Origin: an uncultured Erysipelotrichaceae bacterium
GTDB taxonomy: Bacteria > Bacillota_I > Bacilli_A > RF39 > UBA660
Length of the DNA: 63,292 nucleotides
NCBI GenBank assembly: GCA_902764145.1
Contig: CACWUS010000006.1
Span: forward strand, 1-63,292
Direction: 5' to 3'
The notes under the pieces were generated by a model, which was not told where the DNA came from, did no database searches, and saw only the letters and a program-made list of their open reading frames with translations. Below, in pieces: positions 35,701-42,784 of the stretch. How positions within the stretch are numbered: position 1 is the first letter of the stretch; each line of letters starts with the position of its first letter. The position numbers were made by a program, and so were the translations under genes.

Positions 35701-35931
35701 ATTTTCCTCTAACTGCAATAAATATTTATCATTAAAAATTGTTTTAAATGAATTGTTTTTATTAATAAAAGTATTATTTTTTTGTAGTAATCTATTATCT
35801 ATTTCTTCAAAAATACCATTTTTTTTGAAATGAATATCATCATCATAAACTTTTGCAATTATTGTTCCGTCGTCTCTTAAAAAATGTTTCTCTCTTTTTT
35901 TTCTTTTATTAATTAACTCTATTTCTTTCAT
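29731..35931 (-). CDS. Giant Rhs/YD-repeat protein with DNRLRE domain and variable C-terminal tip
   Basis: 2066 residues, no signal peptide. Order of domains: an N-terminal beta-rich domain to about residue 230, a DNRLRE-type domain (VIDTYIQSGNPNYNTSFKDY ... HPTLQITYRN), an Rhs beta-sandwich entry region, carbohydrate-binding-like modules (NTSFESNENYFFSNDCSLL), then YD repeats forming the Rhs shell (ISYSYDENNCL, YDSYGNIL). The core motif RYKSYYYDIETGLYYLKNRYYNP is followed by NPINREDEDG, after which a ~196-residue tip begins, the usual place of a toxin or effector. The tip (KRSAASVLVKGTLSGVNNYIGSQV...) has no toxin motif I recognise. It is cotranscribed with a tail-collar protein and a lysis cassette. 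Confidence 0.85.
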   Translation of the reverse strand: MKEIELINKRKKREKHFLRDDGTIIAKVYDDDIHFKKNGIFEEIDNRLLQKNNTFINKNNSFKTIFNDKYLLQLEENGNYIKIKIKDKNNKIKKIKSISKLKSIIYYEEIMKNIDLRYDLLPNKIKENIILKDKVENLDNLIFEIETNMQLKMIEDNYIVAEKNNEILYYFEPLYMIDSNNKKTDAIKYDLNKNNGGCYYLKLIVDYNWLKEKNRKYPIIIDPTISRYSSETGVIDTYIQSGNPNYNTSFKDYVEVGNFYYDNADHISRTLLKFELPQLETGSQILDAKVTLIGYPIEWILASEAYQFLEVHRLTSDWQEDLATWNNMSNNYDSRVEGVFEAVRSISYNNEIEYAENNINITDLVKKWYTDLPNYGIMIKAVDETDRRDFYPKFFSKENAVSGENPHPTLQITYRNINGLEDYIKTFDHKYTLGQSSINSFNGNLTSSFTLIDSKYGPFPFSLSLFYNTNDVVCNKNFGIGKGYKFNLYQTIEVFETDTFIKYLKYMDEDGTYHYFSKQYEYIDSNGEISEIDEQDMYYDEDGLGYKIKEFEDRYELYDKDNNVETFTISNNIGYLTKIESSSDELNISYDNSNRLIKVTESDNNELNISYLSNQIIINYNNENIYLNISNNKVNSIVTSDGTTNVVYNSNNIIDSIIDVNNKKVMFEYYNKSPFKIKKVTNYDKNNNVINYYNLDYGFNSTILTDDNLRKIFLVFNNNGNIVSSELLKSENNINDSYGIGNVFGDYYQYNNRLISNGVPIRYVKNYLKNTSFESNENYFFSNDCSLLITDEESHSGYKSLKITSLNDNDVVYQNNVIVPKNDFYTFSCYLKSNCRVIISLSYEENNEIIESNSEIIYPSSIFSREDVTIFYPTTASSNINISIKLLDIGCCYIDDVQLEKGRVDNNYNYIENSDFSDGLTDWETSDNSSFSVVNINNLFNALKISMNPCNPTSLYKEFNLKGHAGDLFTISFWYKNEGVCLNDIDMGYNHVIINFEPDVEEPEVNEDEELIDYPMFHCVFPSDNLNPNREEWQYFTYTFMAEDFDYKSLSLSFNQQYDANDLYITNLCLYKDIRTESYGYDEDGNHIITTKTNLEDYKFEIDGSNKLLSVTNPKNNKLSFEYIDNNLFKASSMEKISTFYNYNEFGKNDLVKVENRNDYTSLDNNILRIRIPNSNNYFKIIMNRVTISNTKVADAWCFIPEIINDKKYYKIKHSILNLYLNINADYLTLSSVSFGLFELTTTNGMDFVIKEKESEKCLTIENETLCFKLEEEITQNYKYCLETATSPQFYEYHIKYSSDCKHVIEEEDEMLRLKRNSFGANDLISNVQDYSGNKEYIYDVKDRIISYTNNNKTIEYEYNLDNQLAKVSNGPKNFHLIYDSAFRKIGVVGNNNTPIINYEYNTLGHISRLLFPTGDYIKYYYDDFGRINKKTKDNDLTEYNYLYDSNGNLARIIFDDRIIKMKYDLAKRLSKYINNDFVIDYSYDENNCLVSKQFKLANEINIINTEVDKDNNITKCSFDQNEIINNYDSLGRIINSCYNGSFNVSREYKNNGKRTSTVIKKIKNGNHEIVYSYDKRGNIRLVYINGVITKKYIYDDILQLIKEYDYVSNKVIDYKYDSYGNILCEKVYSINDYSLLEKHNYIYEYENSYNKLIKYDNNNITYDLFGNIVAIGDKEYSWSNGRELHSYSDGNNYVEYDYDDNSIRISKTVNNNRTDYYLDGDKIVIEKSNNHMIYYIRDINKNLIGFKYNNNTYYYLKNGQNDIVSIMDTNNNILASYKYDSWGKILAIYDSEGIDVTNNISHIGNINPFRYKSYYYDIETGLYYLKNRYYNPILRRYINIDSRLNDTILGTNLYSYCENNPINREDEDGTSWWHVGCVLVGGVVGAAIKISKNLKDSDKNWYDGVAGAFVSGAIIGACFSVNPDLTIGGALLAGYSGEVVNEIESYVKKDKNGDKKKPTKKNLKRSAASVLVKGTLSGVNNYIGSQVANDLVPVRGSWFKPTKFMSVFTGNYGKKMVAQTVISSVQADMNNTIYESITDYLIDRVVDILPDLEDITPYLIILNEG

Positions 35932-35949
35932 AAGAAATCTCCCATTTAT

Positions 35950-37155
35950 CTAAAGAGTTCTTTTCCAAATATTTACTGCAAAAAATGGTGGCATATTATT
36001 ATGTGGATAACTTCCACCTGTAGCAGCACTAGTTAATGAAATTGTATGAGTGTGAGCTCCGGCTGATAAAGCAGGATTTCCATTGGAATTAGATGAACTT
36101 ATTGTTCGCCATGAAGAAAAATGAGAGGCATAACTTTCTAATCCAGCTTTTCCTGAAGAAGAAACATTTGCACCACCACGAACTTGATGAGTATGAGCAC
36201 CATCACTTCCAGTATTTCCATTTACATCATGTGTATGTGCTGGTATTTCACTTTGAACAAGAACATGTTCTGCTTCTCCACCATCTTCACCAAGTGTATA
36301 AATATCACCAGCTCCTAATAAGAAAACATCTTTAATTCTTTCCCAAGTTCCACCAAAAAGACTTGCCGGAGAAACTGAATCAATAGACATATAAATACTG
36401 CCAATAGGATATATTAAGTCACATATAGCCGATGAATTTAAACTACCACCACCAGATAATGAATTAATTGTATTACAAGACAATGAATTAACTACTAAGT
36501 TTCCATTTTCATCAAGACCAAAAGTATTATTATTTGAAGATAAACTATCAATACTTGCATTATTAACTTCTAAGTTTAAATCATCGCCTGTTTTAGTAAA
36601 TGCATCTTTGAAATATATGTCATCTAAACAAAACTCCCCATCATTTTTTAACTTATGATTATAATACATACTACCATTTAAAAATGCTTTATTATAAAGT
36701 GTATCTTTTGTATAAATAAGCGAAATATCCATATTAGAATAATTTGTATAAATATAGTTAACTCCTTCAAATAATGTAATTGGAATACTATCTAATTCTT
36801 CAAATTCTGAATCAGCTAATATACTGCATTGCTGAAGTGTTTCATCATATGATATTTTTCTTTCAACAAAACTTCTAAGAATAATATCATTATTAACAAC
36901 TTCTAATCTTTGTTTAAATTCATCAGCAGTACTATTATATATTCTAAGAATATCTTCTAAATCAAATAAATATTGTTTTCTTTCGTTACTTGGATTTGAT
37001 TGTGGCTGTTTATCAACATAAATAAATAATTCATTAGTATTAGGTGCAACAGATGTTGCAGTAGGTTTTATCGTTAATTCCATTAATGCTGCATTAAGGG
37101 AATCATTTACTGTAACTTGATTATTACCAGTTACTGTTTGATTTTCTAAATTCAT
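35950..37155 (-). CDS. Phage tail-collar / baseplate-like protein
   Basis: 401 residues. The C-terminal ~160 residues have the tail-collar signature: CDLIYPIGSIYMSIDSVSPASLFGGTWERIKDVFLLGAGD, QSEIPAHTHDV, GAHTHTISL and PHNNMPPFFAVNIWKR. The His-Thr-His motifs line trimeric fibre tips. The N-terminal half (residues 1-200) is unassigned; it looks structural and may link to a tail or baseplate. It is 18 nt upstream of the Rhs gene. No capsid, portal, terminase or tail tube genes lie nearby, so it is not part of a whole prophage. Confidence 0.8.
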   Translation of the reverse strand: MNLENQTVTGNNQVTVNDSLNAALMELTIKPTATSVAPNTNELFIYVDKQPQSNPSNERKQYLFDLEDILRIYNSTADEFKQRLEVVNNDIILRSFVERKISYDETLQQCSILADSEFEELDSIPITLFEGVNYIYTNYSNMDISLIYTKDTLYNKAFLNGSMYYNHKLKNDGEFCLDDIYFKDAFTKTGDDLNLEVNNASIDSLSSNNNTFGLDENGNLVVNSLSCNTINSLSGGGSLNSSAICDLIYPIGSIYMSIDSVSPASLFGGTWERIKDVFLLGAGDIYTLGEDGGEAEHVLVQSEIPAHTHDVNGNTGSDGAHTHQVRGGANVSSSGKAGLESYASHFSSWRTISSSNSNGNPALSAGAHTHTISLTSAATGGSYPHNNMPPFFAVNIWKRTL

Positions 37156-37179
37156 TTTTTAATCATTCCTTTCTTTTTT

Positions 37180-37440
37180 ATTATCGCTATATTTTCCAAG
37201 ACCCCTAGCAAGGAATCATTAAACAATTAGTTGCTAGCTAATTCACGGGAATTCCACCCCTCCGAAGTATCTTCCGAGCTACTTATATCATAAGCAGGAG
37301 TATCATTATCCTATTTATTCATCATCGCAAATTTGGATGCAATCCAATTTTATGATCAAGTATTAATCGCAAGCGTACTTATCAATGTGCTCATAATAAA
37401 TAGAACGTATTTAATGATTGTTTAACCTAATTGTCAAAGA
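37180..37440 (-). ncRNA. Long structured leader of the collar-Rhs-lysis operon (candidate RNA element)
   Basis: About 250 nt between the terminator at 37449-37477 and the collar gene. It is less AT-rich than its surroundings and codes for nothing. On the minus strand TTTGACA about 37437 followed by TTAAAT at 17 nt is a possible promoter. Hairpin TTGGAT/ATCCAA and a G/C-rich segment (CCACCCCTCCGAAGTATCTT on the plus strand) are seen. The sequence ends about 25 nt before the ribosome site. Candidate regulatory RNA. Confidence 0.5.
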
Positions 37441-37448
37441 ACTAAAAA

Positions 37449-37477
37449 ACAGTTGAGAAGTTGTCCCTCTCAACTGT
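37449..37477 (-). terminator. Terminator of the 37533-38135 gene
   Basis: ACAGTTGAGA/TCTCAACTGT is a 10-bp stem followed by TTTTTTAG on the minus strand. It separates the gene above from the leader of the collar operon. Confidence 0.82.
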
Positions 37478-37532
37478 TTGTACTGAAATCAATAAAAATT
37501 GAACCCAATTTTATTATTTTTTTAAGAAATGA

Positions 37533-38135
37533 TTAATTTTTTAAATTATTACAATAATTTGTAATTAAATAATCCCAATTATCACATATACTATAATAAA
37601 TTGCTTTTTTATTATTAAAAGTCATAAAAATATTTTCAAGTCTTTCGTGTAGAATTACGTCATATTTTTCAAAAATATAATATAATTGTACCTTATCTTT
37701 ATTTGCAGATACTATTTTCAACATCAGATCAAATAACTTTTTTACATCACTTTTATCAAATAAAGACATTTTTTTGGTAATTCCAGCATTAACAAAAAAT
37801 TCCTTATTAGAATTATATATATATTTGATATTAGAATAAAAATTAATAATACATATCTTCATATTATATAAATCATCATAATCAATGGTAACTATATTTC
37901 TTATTAGTATTTTTAAATATAAATCTGCTTTTTTAAGAAAAGAAAAATACGAATAATAAAAAGAAATAAAGTTATCTAATGCTTTTTTAAATTCAATAAG
38001 CTCTTTTTTATTACTAATTTTTTTTATATTATTATCTAAAAATCCATTATTAATAAGATCATAAATATATATATCATTAATATAATTATAACTATTATCT
38101 TTTATTAATAAAAATCTTTTTTCTTTCATATTCAT
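37533..38135 (-). CDS. Unknown helical cytoplasmic protein
   Basis: 200 residues from the ATG at 38133-38135 (GGTGATAATA). Sequence is Ile/Asn/Tyr-rich and mostly helical (ELIEFKKALDNFISFYYSYFSFLKKADLYLKILIRNIVTIDYDDLYN). No motif, membrane helix or signal peptide. It is divergent from the double-HTH regulator with under 100 nt between, so one may control the other. Possible regulator or toxin partner; unassigned. Confidence 0.55.
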   Translation of the reverse strand: MNMKEKRFLLIKDNSYNYINDIYIYDLINNGFLDNNIKKISNKKELIEFKKALDNFISFYYSYFSFLKKADLYLKILIRNIVTIDYDDLYNMKICIINFYSNIKYIYNSNKEFFVNAGITKKMSLFDKSDVKKLFDLMLKIVSANKDKVQLYYIFEKYDVILHERLENIFMTFNNKKAIYYSICDNWDYLITNYCNNLKN

Positions 38136-38231
38136 TATTATCACCAAAAATATATTAACATAAATATCGTATTTTTGCATAAAAAACTAATTATTTTATT
38201 CAAAATGGGAAAATTAATCTTGGGTGATGTA

Positions 38232-38672
38232 ATGTATTTCAATAGAATTAAGTTTTTTAGAGAAAACAATGAATTAACTCAAAAAGAAATTGCTAAAATG
38301 TTAAAAACATCTCAATCAAATTATTCTAGATGGGAAAACAATAAAGAATTAATACCATTAGAAAAATTGAACATGTTTTGTAATCTATTTAAAACCAATA
38401 TGGATTATGTACTAGGAATTACAAAAAACAATTATTTTTATGGAACTCATATATTTAATAATTTGATAATAGGAAGTAATTTAAAAAAAGTAAGAAAAGA
38501 CAATAATATAACCCAAGAACAATTATCATCTTTTCTTAATACAACACAATCTACTATAAGTGCATATGAATCAGGAAAAACAGATCTTCTGACCGCTTTT
38601 GCAATCCAAATAGTTGTAAAATATAATATTTCACTTGAATGGCTCTGTGGTAGAAAGAATACAAATGATTAA
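38232..38672 (+). CDS. Double Cro/C1-type helix-turn-helix regulator
   Basis: 146 residues from the ATG at 38232. Two XRE domains in one chain: residues 1-60 (FFRENNELTQKEIAKMLKTSQSNYSRWENNKELIPLEKL) and 75-140 (NLKKVRKDNNITQEQLSSFLNTTQSTISAYESGKTDLLTAFA). Tandem HTH proteins can bind paired operators as one molecule. Located near the right end of the element, divergent from the 37533-38135 gene. It may repress excision or transfer genes. Confidence 0.78.
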   Translation: MYFNRIKFFRENNELTQKEIAKMLKTSQSNYSRWENNKELIPLEKLNMFCNLFKTNMDYVLGITKNNYFYGTHIFNNLIIGSNLKKVRKDNNITQEQLSSFLNTTQSTISAYESGKTDLLTAFAIQIVVKYNISLEWLCGRKNTND

Positions 38673-38673
38673 A

Positions 38674-38712
38674 AAGCAAAATATGAATAATAATAAAATA
38701 TTTTGCTTTTTA
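38674..38712. terminator. Bidirectional terminator
   Basis: AAAAAGCAAAATAT/ATATTTTGCTTTTT stem with A and T runs on either side, between two convergent genes (38232-38672 plus and 38719-39438 minus). Confidence 0.82.
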
Positions 38713-38718
38713 TTTATA

Positions 38719-39438
38719 TTACCAACTTCCAGACCAGTATTCTATTGCAGGATTAATTGCATCATAATATGATGTTATTGAACTATTAAGTACAATTCCA
38801 GCGGAACCTGATACTGTATACTTTTTAGCATTAGTTAAACTTATTGACTGTATAGCATGTGAGTGATCAGCCGCAGCCATTTGATTTATAATTGTAAGAT
38901 TAGTATTCTTTGCTACATCAAAATACATTACCTCATCAAGCGAACTTAGATTTCCACTAGGTAATAAGAAAGTTGTTCCAGCACCTGTAGTGAATACTTG
39001 TGGGCTATGTGTTGAAGTAGTGTAACAACTTCCACCAGTTATACAATAATTTTGAGAGAAATAGATATTATTGTTTTTAACCTTAACACTTGAATAAAAT
39101 CCTATACCTAGAATATCATAACTTCTCGTACTAGGAATATTTTTCCAATGTAAATTAGCAGTATATCTATAATAATTACCATTTGATGTTATAGTTGATG
39201 TTATTTTTTTATATACTGTTTCAACAGATGCCTTAGGATTGGATATTGTATTATAGTCATCATATTCTTTCTTTGAAATCTCTTCAGTACTAGAAGTTAT
39301 TCTATTGTTTTTATTGATTATAGTTTTGTAATATTTAGTTTGCTGATATATTGTATCAAAATCAGTTATTTCTTCAGCTTTGCTAATATTAGGTAATAAT
39401 AAAAACAAGAATAATAACGCAATTAAAGATTTTCTCAT
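38719..39438 (-). CDS. Secreted protein of unknown function
   Basis: 239 residues with a clear signal peptide (MRKSLIALLFLFLLLPNISKAEE). The mature protein is a beta-rich domain (YRYTANLHWKNIPSTRSYDILGIGFYSSVKVKNN) with one likely disulfide (NYCITGGSCYT) and a His-containing segment (AAADHSHAIQSIS). The overall shape suggests an extracellular beta-sandwich. Strong ribosome site GGAGGAA. Unassigned; cargo gene near the right end of the element. Confidence 0.65.
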   Translation of the reverse strand: MRKSLIALLFLFLLLPNISKAEEITDFDTIYQQTKYYKTIINKNNRITSSTEEISKKEYDDYNTISNPKASVETVYKKITSTITSNGNYYRYTANLHWKNIPSTRSYDILGIGFYSSVKVKNNNIYFSQNYCITGGSCYTTSTHSPQVFTTGAGTTFLLPSGNLSSLDEVMYFDVAKNTNLTIINQMAAADHSHAIQSISLTNAKKYTVSGSAGIVLNSSITSYYDAINPAIEYWSGSW

Positions 39439-39506
39439 TCTTCCTCCTTTCGAATTGAATTTTAATAAAATAATAATTTCATTAAAACAATTTTTAAGGG
39501 GAATTT

Positions 39507-39526
39507 ATTCCACTTTTAGGTGGAAT
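39507..39526 (-). terminator. Terminator of the XRE-membrane regulator
   Basis: ATTCCAC/GTGGAAT hairpin just after the stop of the 39526-40305 gene, with T-rich sequence downstream on the minus strand. Confidence 0.5.
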
Positions 39527-40305
39527 TAGTAAATAGCTTGGGTATTAGAATAATGAGGTATAATATTTATATCATTGACTACTTCAAATTCTTTATCGTT
39601 ATTATCAATATACGTTATTTTTAAATAAATATTATCAAATGATTTTAAATTTAAATCATCTAACTCTTTCTTACTTATTGTAAAAGAGAGATTAACACTC
39701 TTAATAAATTGTGATAAATAATAATTCTGTCTAAAAGAATTTTCTTCATTATATAAAACTGTATTTGAATTTTTCTCTATTATAGACAATCCATAACTGG
39801 ATATTAATGGTTCTCTTTCAGTCCCTTCAAATTCATTCTTGATATGTAATTTATTAATAAAAAATATAGATTCTTTGGGATTAGAGACTAAAAATCCATT
39901 ATTATCATTACTATTTTCCAGTCTCAATTCAAATACTTTATTTTGATTAAAATTATTTACAGTAAATAAAATTGAAAAAACAATAGCTATCATAATAATT
40001 AATAAAACAGATATACGAGATATTTTCTTTTTAAAAATTGTATTGTAAAATGTAATTGTTTTAACAATAACATTATTGCTATCCATTATATTATATATTT
40101 TTTCTCCATTAAGAATATCTTGAACACTAACATTAAATTCTTTACTTAATGCATATAAAAAATAAGTATCAGGAACATTAATACCTGTTTCCCATTTTGA
40201 AATTGTTTTATTACTTACTCCAATTATTTCAGCTAATTGTTCTTGAGTTATACCTTTTGCTTTCCTTAATTCAGTTAAATACTTTCCTACTTTATCACAA
40301 TCCAT
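39526..40305 (-). CDS. Membrane-anchored XRE regulator
   Basis: 259 residues from the ATG at 40303-40305 (GGATGG 8 nt upstream; another ATG 4 codons upstream has its ribosome site too close). The N-terminal HTH (YLTELRKAKGITQEQLAEIIGVSNKTISKWETGINVPDTY) is followed by one membrane helix (ISVLLIIMIAIVFSILFTV) and a ~130-residue extracytoplasmic domain. This layout suits a regulator that senses an outside signal. It is the last gene before the right attachment site. Confidence 0.72.
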   Translation of the reverse strand: MDCDKVGKYLTELRKAKGITQEQLAEIIGVSNKTISKWETGINVPDTYFLYALSKEFNVSVQDILNGEKIYNIMDSNNVIVKTITFYNTIFKKKISRISVLLIIMIAIVFSILFTVNNFNQNKVFELRLENSNDNNGFLVSNPKESIFFINKLHIKNEFEGTEREPLISSYGLSIIEKNSNTVLYNEENSFRQNYYLSQFIKSVNLSFTISKKELDDLNLKSFDNIYLKITYIDNNDKEFEVVNDINIIPHYSNTQAIY

Positions 40306-40493
40306 ACTACCAACCATCCTTATTATATAAATATAATTATAATATAATAATTGCACGTCTTCAAATATAAATAAAAATAACAATTTATAAGAAAATAAAT
40401 AAAAAAGTGCCATTATTTAATAATATATAATTAATAAACACATTATAAAGCATTTAAAACGCCTTTATACCAGTATATTTCATATTGTAATAT

Positions 40494-40518
40494 ATGTGCC
40501 ATAAAAATGTGCCATTTT
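40494..40518. repeat. 25-bp direct repeat, right copy (tandem ATGTGCCAT)
   Basis: Identical to 4357-4381 and in the same orientation, about 150 nt from the right core site. Two ATGTGCCAT units separated by AAAA. Candidate integrase arm-type binding sites. Confidence 0.65.
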
Positions 40519-40604
40519 GTCATAAAATGCCTTAAAATGTGTCTAAAATGATAATAATTTATAATAATTCATAATAATATAATAATTATGATAATACACT
40601 AAAA

Positions 40605-40624
40605 AATGCCTATTTCTAGGCATT
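40605..40624 (-). terminator. Terminator of tRNA-Arg
   Basis: AATGCC/GGCATT hairpin with a run of A/T beyond, 16 nt past the tRNA 3' end. Confidence 0.7.
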
Positions 40625-40639
40625 CTTTAAAATCAAATA

Positions 40640-40716
<77 letters not shown>

Positions 40717-40775
40717 AACTCGAAATTACTAATAAAGTATACAATACTTTTTAGTAATTTGCAAGGATTTTTTGA

Positions 40776-42515
40776 TTAATCTCTTATTTTAATGTGAGTT
40801 TCTCTTAATTGTTTCTCAAATACTTCTCCAGGACAACCCATCATTGCATCTGCTCCATTAGCGCCAAGTGGGAATGGAACAACTTCTCTAATATTTTCTT
40901 CATCTTTTAAAAGCATTAATATTCTATCAATACCAGGAGCCATTCCAGCATGAGGTGGTGCTCCATATTTGAATGCTTCATAAAGTGATGGGAATTTAGA
41001 TTTAACAACTTCCTCATCATAACCAGCGATTTCAAATGCTTTCTTTAATATTTCAGTACTATGATTTCTAACTCCACCTGAGGCCATTTCATATCCATTA
41101 CATACAAAATCATATTGGTATGCTTTTATTTTAAGTGGGTCCATTGTATTTAATGCTTCTAACCCACCTTGTGGCATACTAAATGGATTGTGTGAAAATT
41201 CTATTGTATCTTCTTCTTCATTATATTCATAAAATGGAAAATCATTAACTATACAAAATTCATACTTATCTTTATCAATTAAATCTAGTTCTTGACCAAG
41301 TTTAATTCTTAATTGTCCCATTAATTTAGCACATTTATTCTTGTCAGCTATTATGAATACTACATTTCCTTTTTCTAAATTTAACTTTTCTTTTAATTCT
41401 TTTCTAATTTCATCATTCATAAATTTATCAAGAGTTGACTTAAATGTATTATCTTCGTTTACTTTAATGTATCCAAGTACTCCACCTATTGATTTGGTAT
41501 ATTCTTCCATTGATTTATACCATGAATTAGATTTATCAATATTATCAACTTTGATAACTCTAATAGTAGTATTTTTAAATGGTTCAAATTCCATTTTAGA
41601 TAATATTTCTGTAACATCTTCAATAATTAATGGATTTCTTAAATCTGGTTTATCGCTTCCATATTTTAATATTGCTTCATTATAAGGTATTCTTCTAAAT
41701 GGAATTGGACTTACTTTTTTATTTCCAAATTTAGAAAACACATCATAGAAAACTTTTTGCCCAACATCGTATACATCTTCTTCTGTTACAAATGACATTT
41801 CAAAATCTAATTGATAAAATTCTCCATAAAGTCTGTCACTTCTTGGATCTTCATCTCTAAAACATGGTGCGATTTGAAAATACTTATTAAATCCTGATAC
41901 CATTAATAATTGTTTAAATATTTGTGGCGCCTGAGGAAGAGCATAAAATTTACCTTTAAATTTTCTTGATGGAACAATAAAATCTCTTGCTCCTTCTGGA
42001 CTTGTTGCAGTTATAATTGGAGTTTGTATTTCAACAAAATCCATACCTTTCATAGTTTGTCTAATAAAATCAATTACTCTACTTCTAAATAAAATATTTT
42101 CATGTACTTCACTATTTCTTAAATCTAAATATCTATATTTAAGTCTAGTATCTTCAGTTGATTCTTTACTTCTTGAAATTTCAAATGGTAATACATTTTG
42201 GCATTCACCAAGAACTTCTAAAGATTTAATTACTACTTCTATTTCACCTGTTGCCATATTTTTATTAACCATATCAGGTGTTCTTAATTGAACAGTACCA
42301 TTTACACTAACAGTACTTTCTCTTGTAATATTAATATATTTATCAACATCTTGACTAATTAATTGTACTATTCCACTTTCATCTCTTAAAGTAATAAATA
42401 CAAGACCTCCTAGATTTCTAATAGAATTTACCCATCCTGCTAGTTTTACTTCTTTTCCTACATAACTTTTGTCTACTTTTCCACAGTATACATTTCTGTA
42501 AATATTTCCTTTCAT
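40776..42515 (-). CDS. aspS: Aspartyl-tRNA synthetase
   Basis: 579 residues from the ATG at 42513-42515 (GGAGGG ribosome site). The class II synthetase fold is clear: N-terminal OB domain (GKEVKLAGWVNSIRNLGGLVFITLRDESGIVQL), motif 2 region FRDEDPRSDRLYGEFYQLDFEMSF, bacterial GAD-type insertion, and motif 3 GMAPGIDRILMLL. It charges tRNA-Asp (or tRNA-Asn in non-discriminating species). A T-box leader upstream ties expression to tRNA charging. It sits just upstream of tRNA-Arg in the same orientation. Confidence 0.95.
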   Translation of the reverse strand: MKGNIYRNVYCGKVDKSYVGKEVKLAGWVNSIRNLGGLVFITLRDESGIVQLISQDVDKYINITRESTVSVNGTVQLRTPDMVNKNMATGEIEVVIKSLEVLGECQNVLPFEISRSKESTEDTRLKYRYLDLRNSEVHENILFRSRVIDFIRQTMKGMDFVEIQTPIITATSPEGARDFIVPSRKFKGKFYALPQAPQIFKQLLMVSGFNKYFQIAPCFRDEDPRSDRLYGEFYQLDFEMSFVTEEDVYDVGQKVFYDVFSKFGNKKVSPIPFRRIPYNEAILKYGSDKPDLRNPLIIEDVTEILSKMEFEPFKNTTIRVIKVDNIDKSNSWYKSMEEYTKSIGGVLGYIKVNEDNTFKSTLDKFMNDEIRKELKEKLNLEKGNVVFIIADKNKCAKLMGQLRIKLGQELDLIDKDKYEFCIVNDFPFYEYNEEEDTIEFSHNPFSMPQGGLEALNTMDPLKIKAYQYDFVCNGYEMASGGVRNHSTEILKKAFEIAGYDEEVVKSKFPSLYEAFKYGAPPHAGMAPGIDRILMLLKDEENIREVVPFPLGANGADAMMGCPGEVFEKQLRETHIKIRD

Positions 42516-42534
42516 AATTCCCTCCAAATAAAAA

Positions 42535-42782
42535 CAGTGAATATCCTAAAGGACGAATCACTGATATCCGCGGTACCACCTTAATTACTTTTAAAGTCAC
42601 TCATTATATATAACGGTATTAACCGGCTTAGTCTACTTAATTCTTTAAGCACTCATGGTGTCTTTCTATTTATACTAGCACTAATTTCCATCAACCATTA
42701 GCTTTCTATAACATCATATAAATATACTTTTCCAATCAACGTTTATGTATAAATTATATTACCATATCATCAAAAAATCAAG
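42535..42782 (-). promoter_or_regulatory. T-box riboswitch and promoter of aspS
   Basis: Promoter TTGATT (42777-42782)/TATAAT (42754-42759), 17-nt spacer. The leader contains the T-box bulge AAGGTGGTACCGCG, and a GAC codon in AAAGACACC is a plausible Asp specifier. Terminator stem CAGTGATTCGTCC/GGATATTCACTG with a T-run lies at its end. Uncharged tRNA-Asp stabilises the antiterminator. Confidence 0.85.
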
Positions 42783-42784
42783 AC

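Noticed and set aside
27766-37155. Intact prophage
   Set aside because: Only collar, holin and endolysin genes are phage-like. Terminase, portal, capsid, tail tube and tape measure are absent and the flanks are conjugation genes and regulators.
42535-42782. Novel RNA upstream of aspS
   Set aside because: The AAGGTGGTACCGCG bulge and terminator identify it as a T-box leader; the same holds for the trpS leader at 48812-49078.
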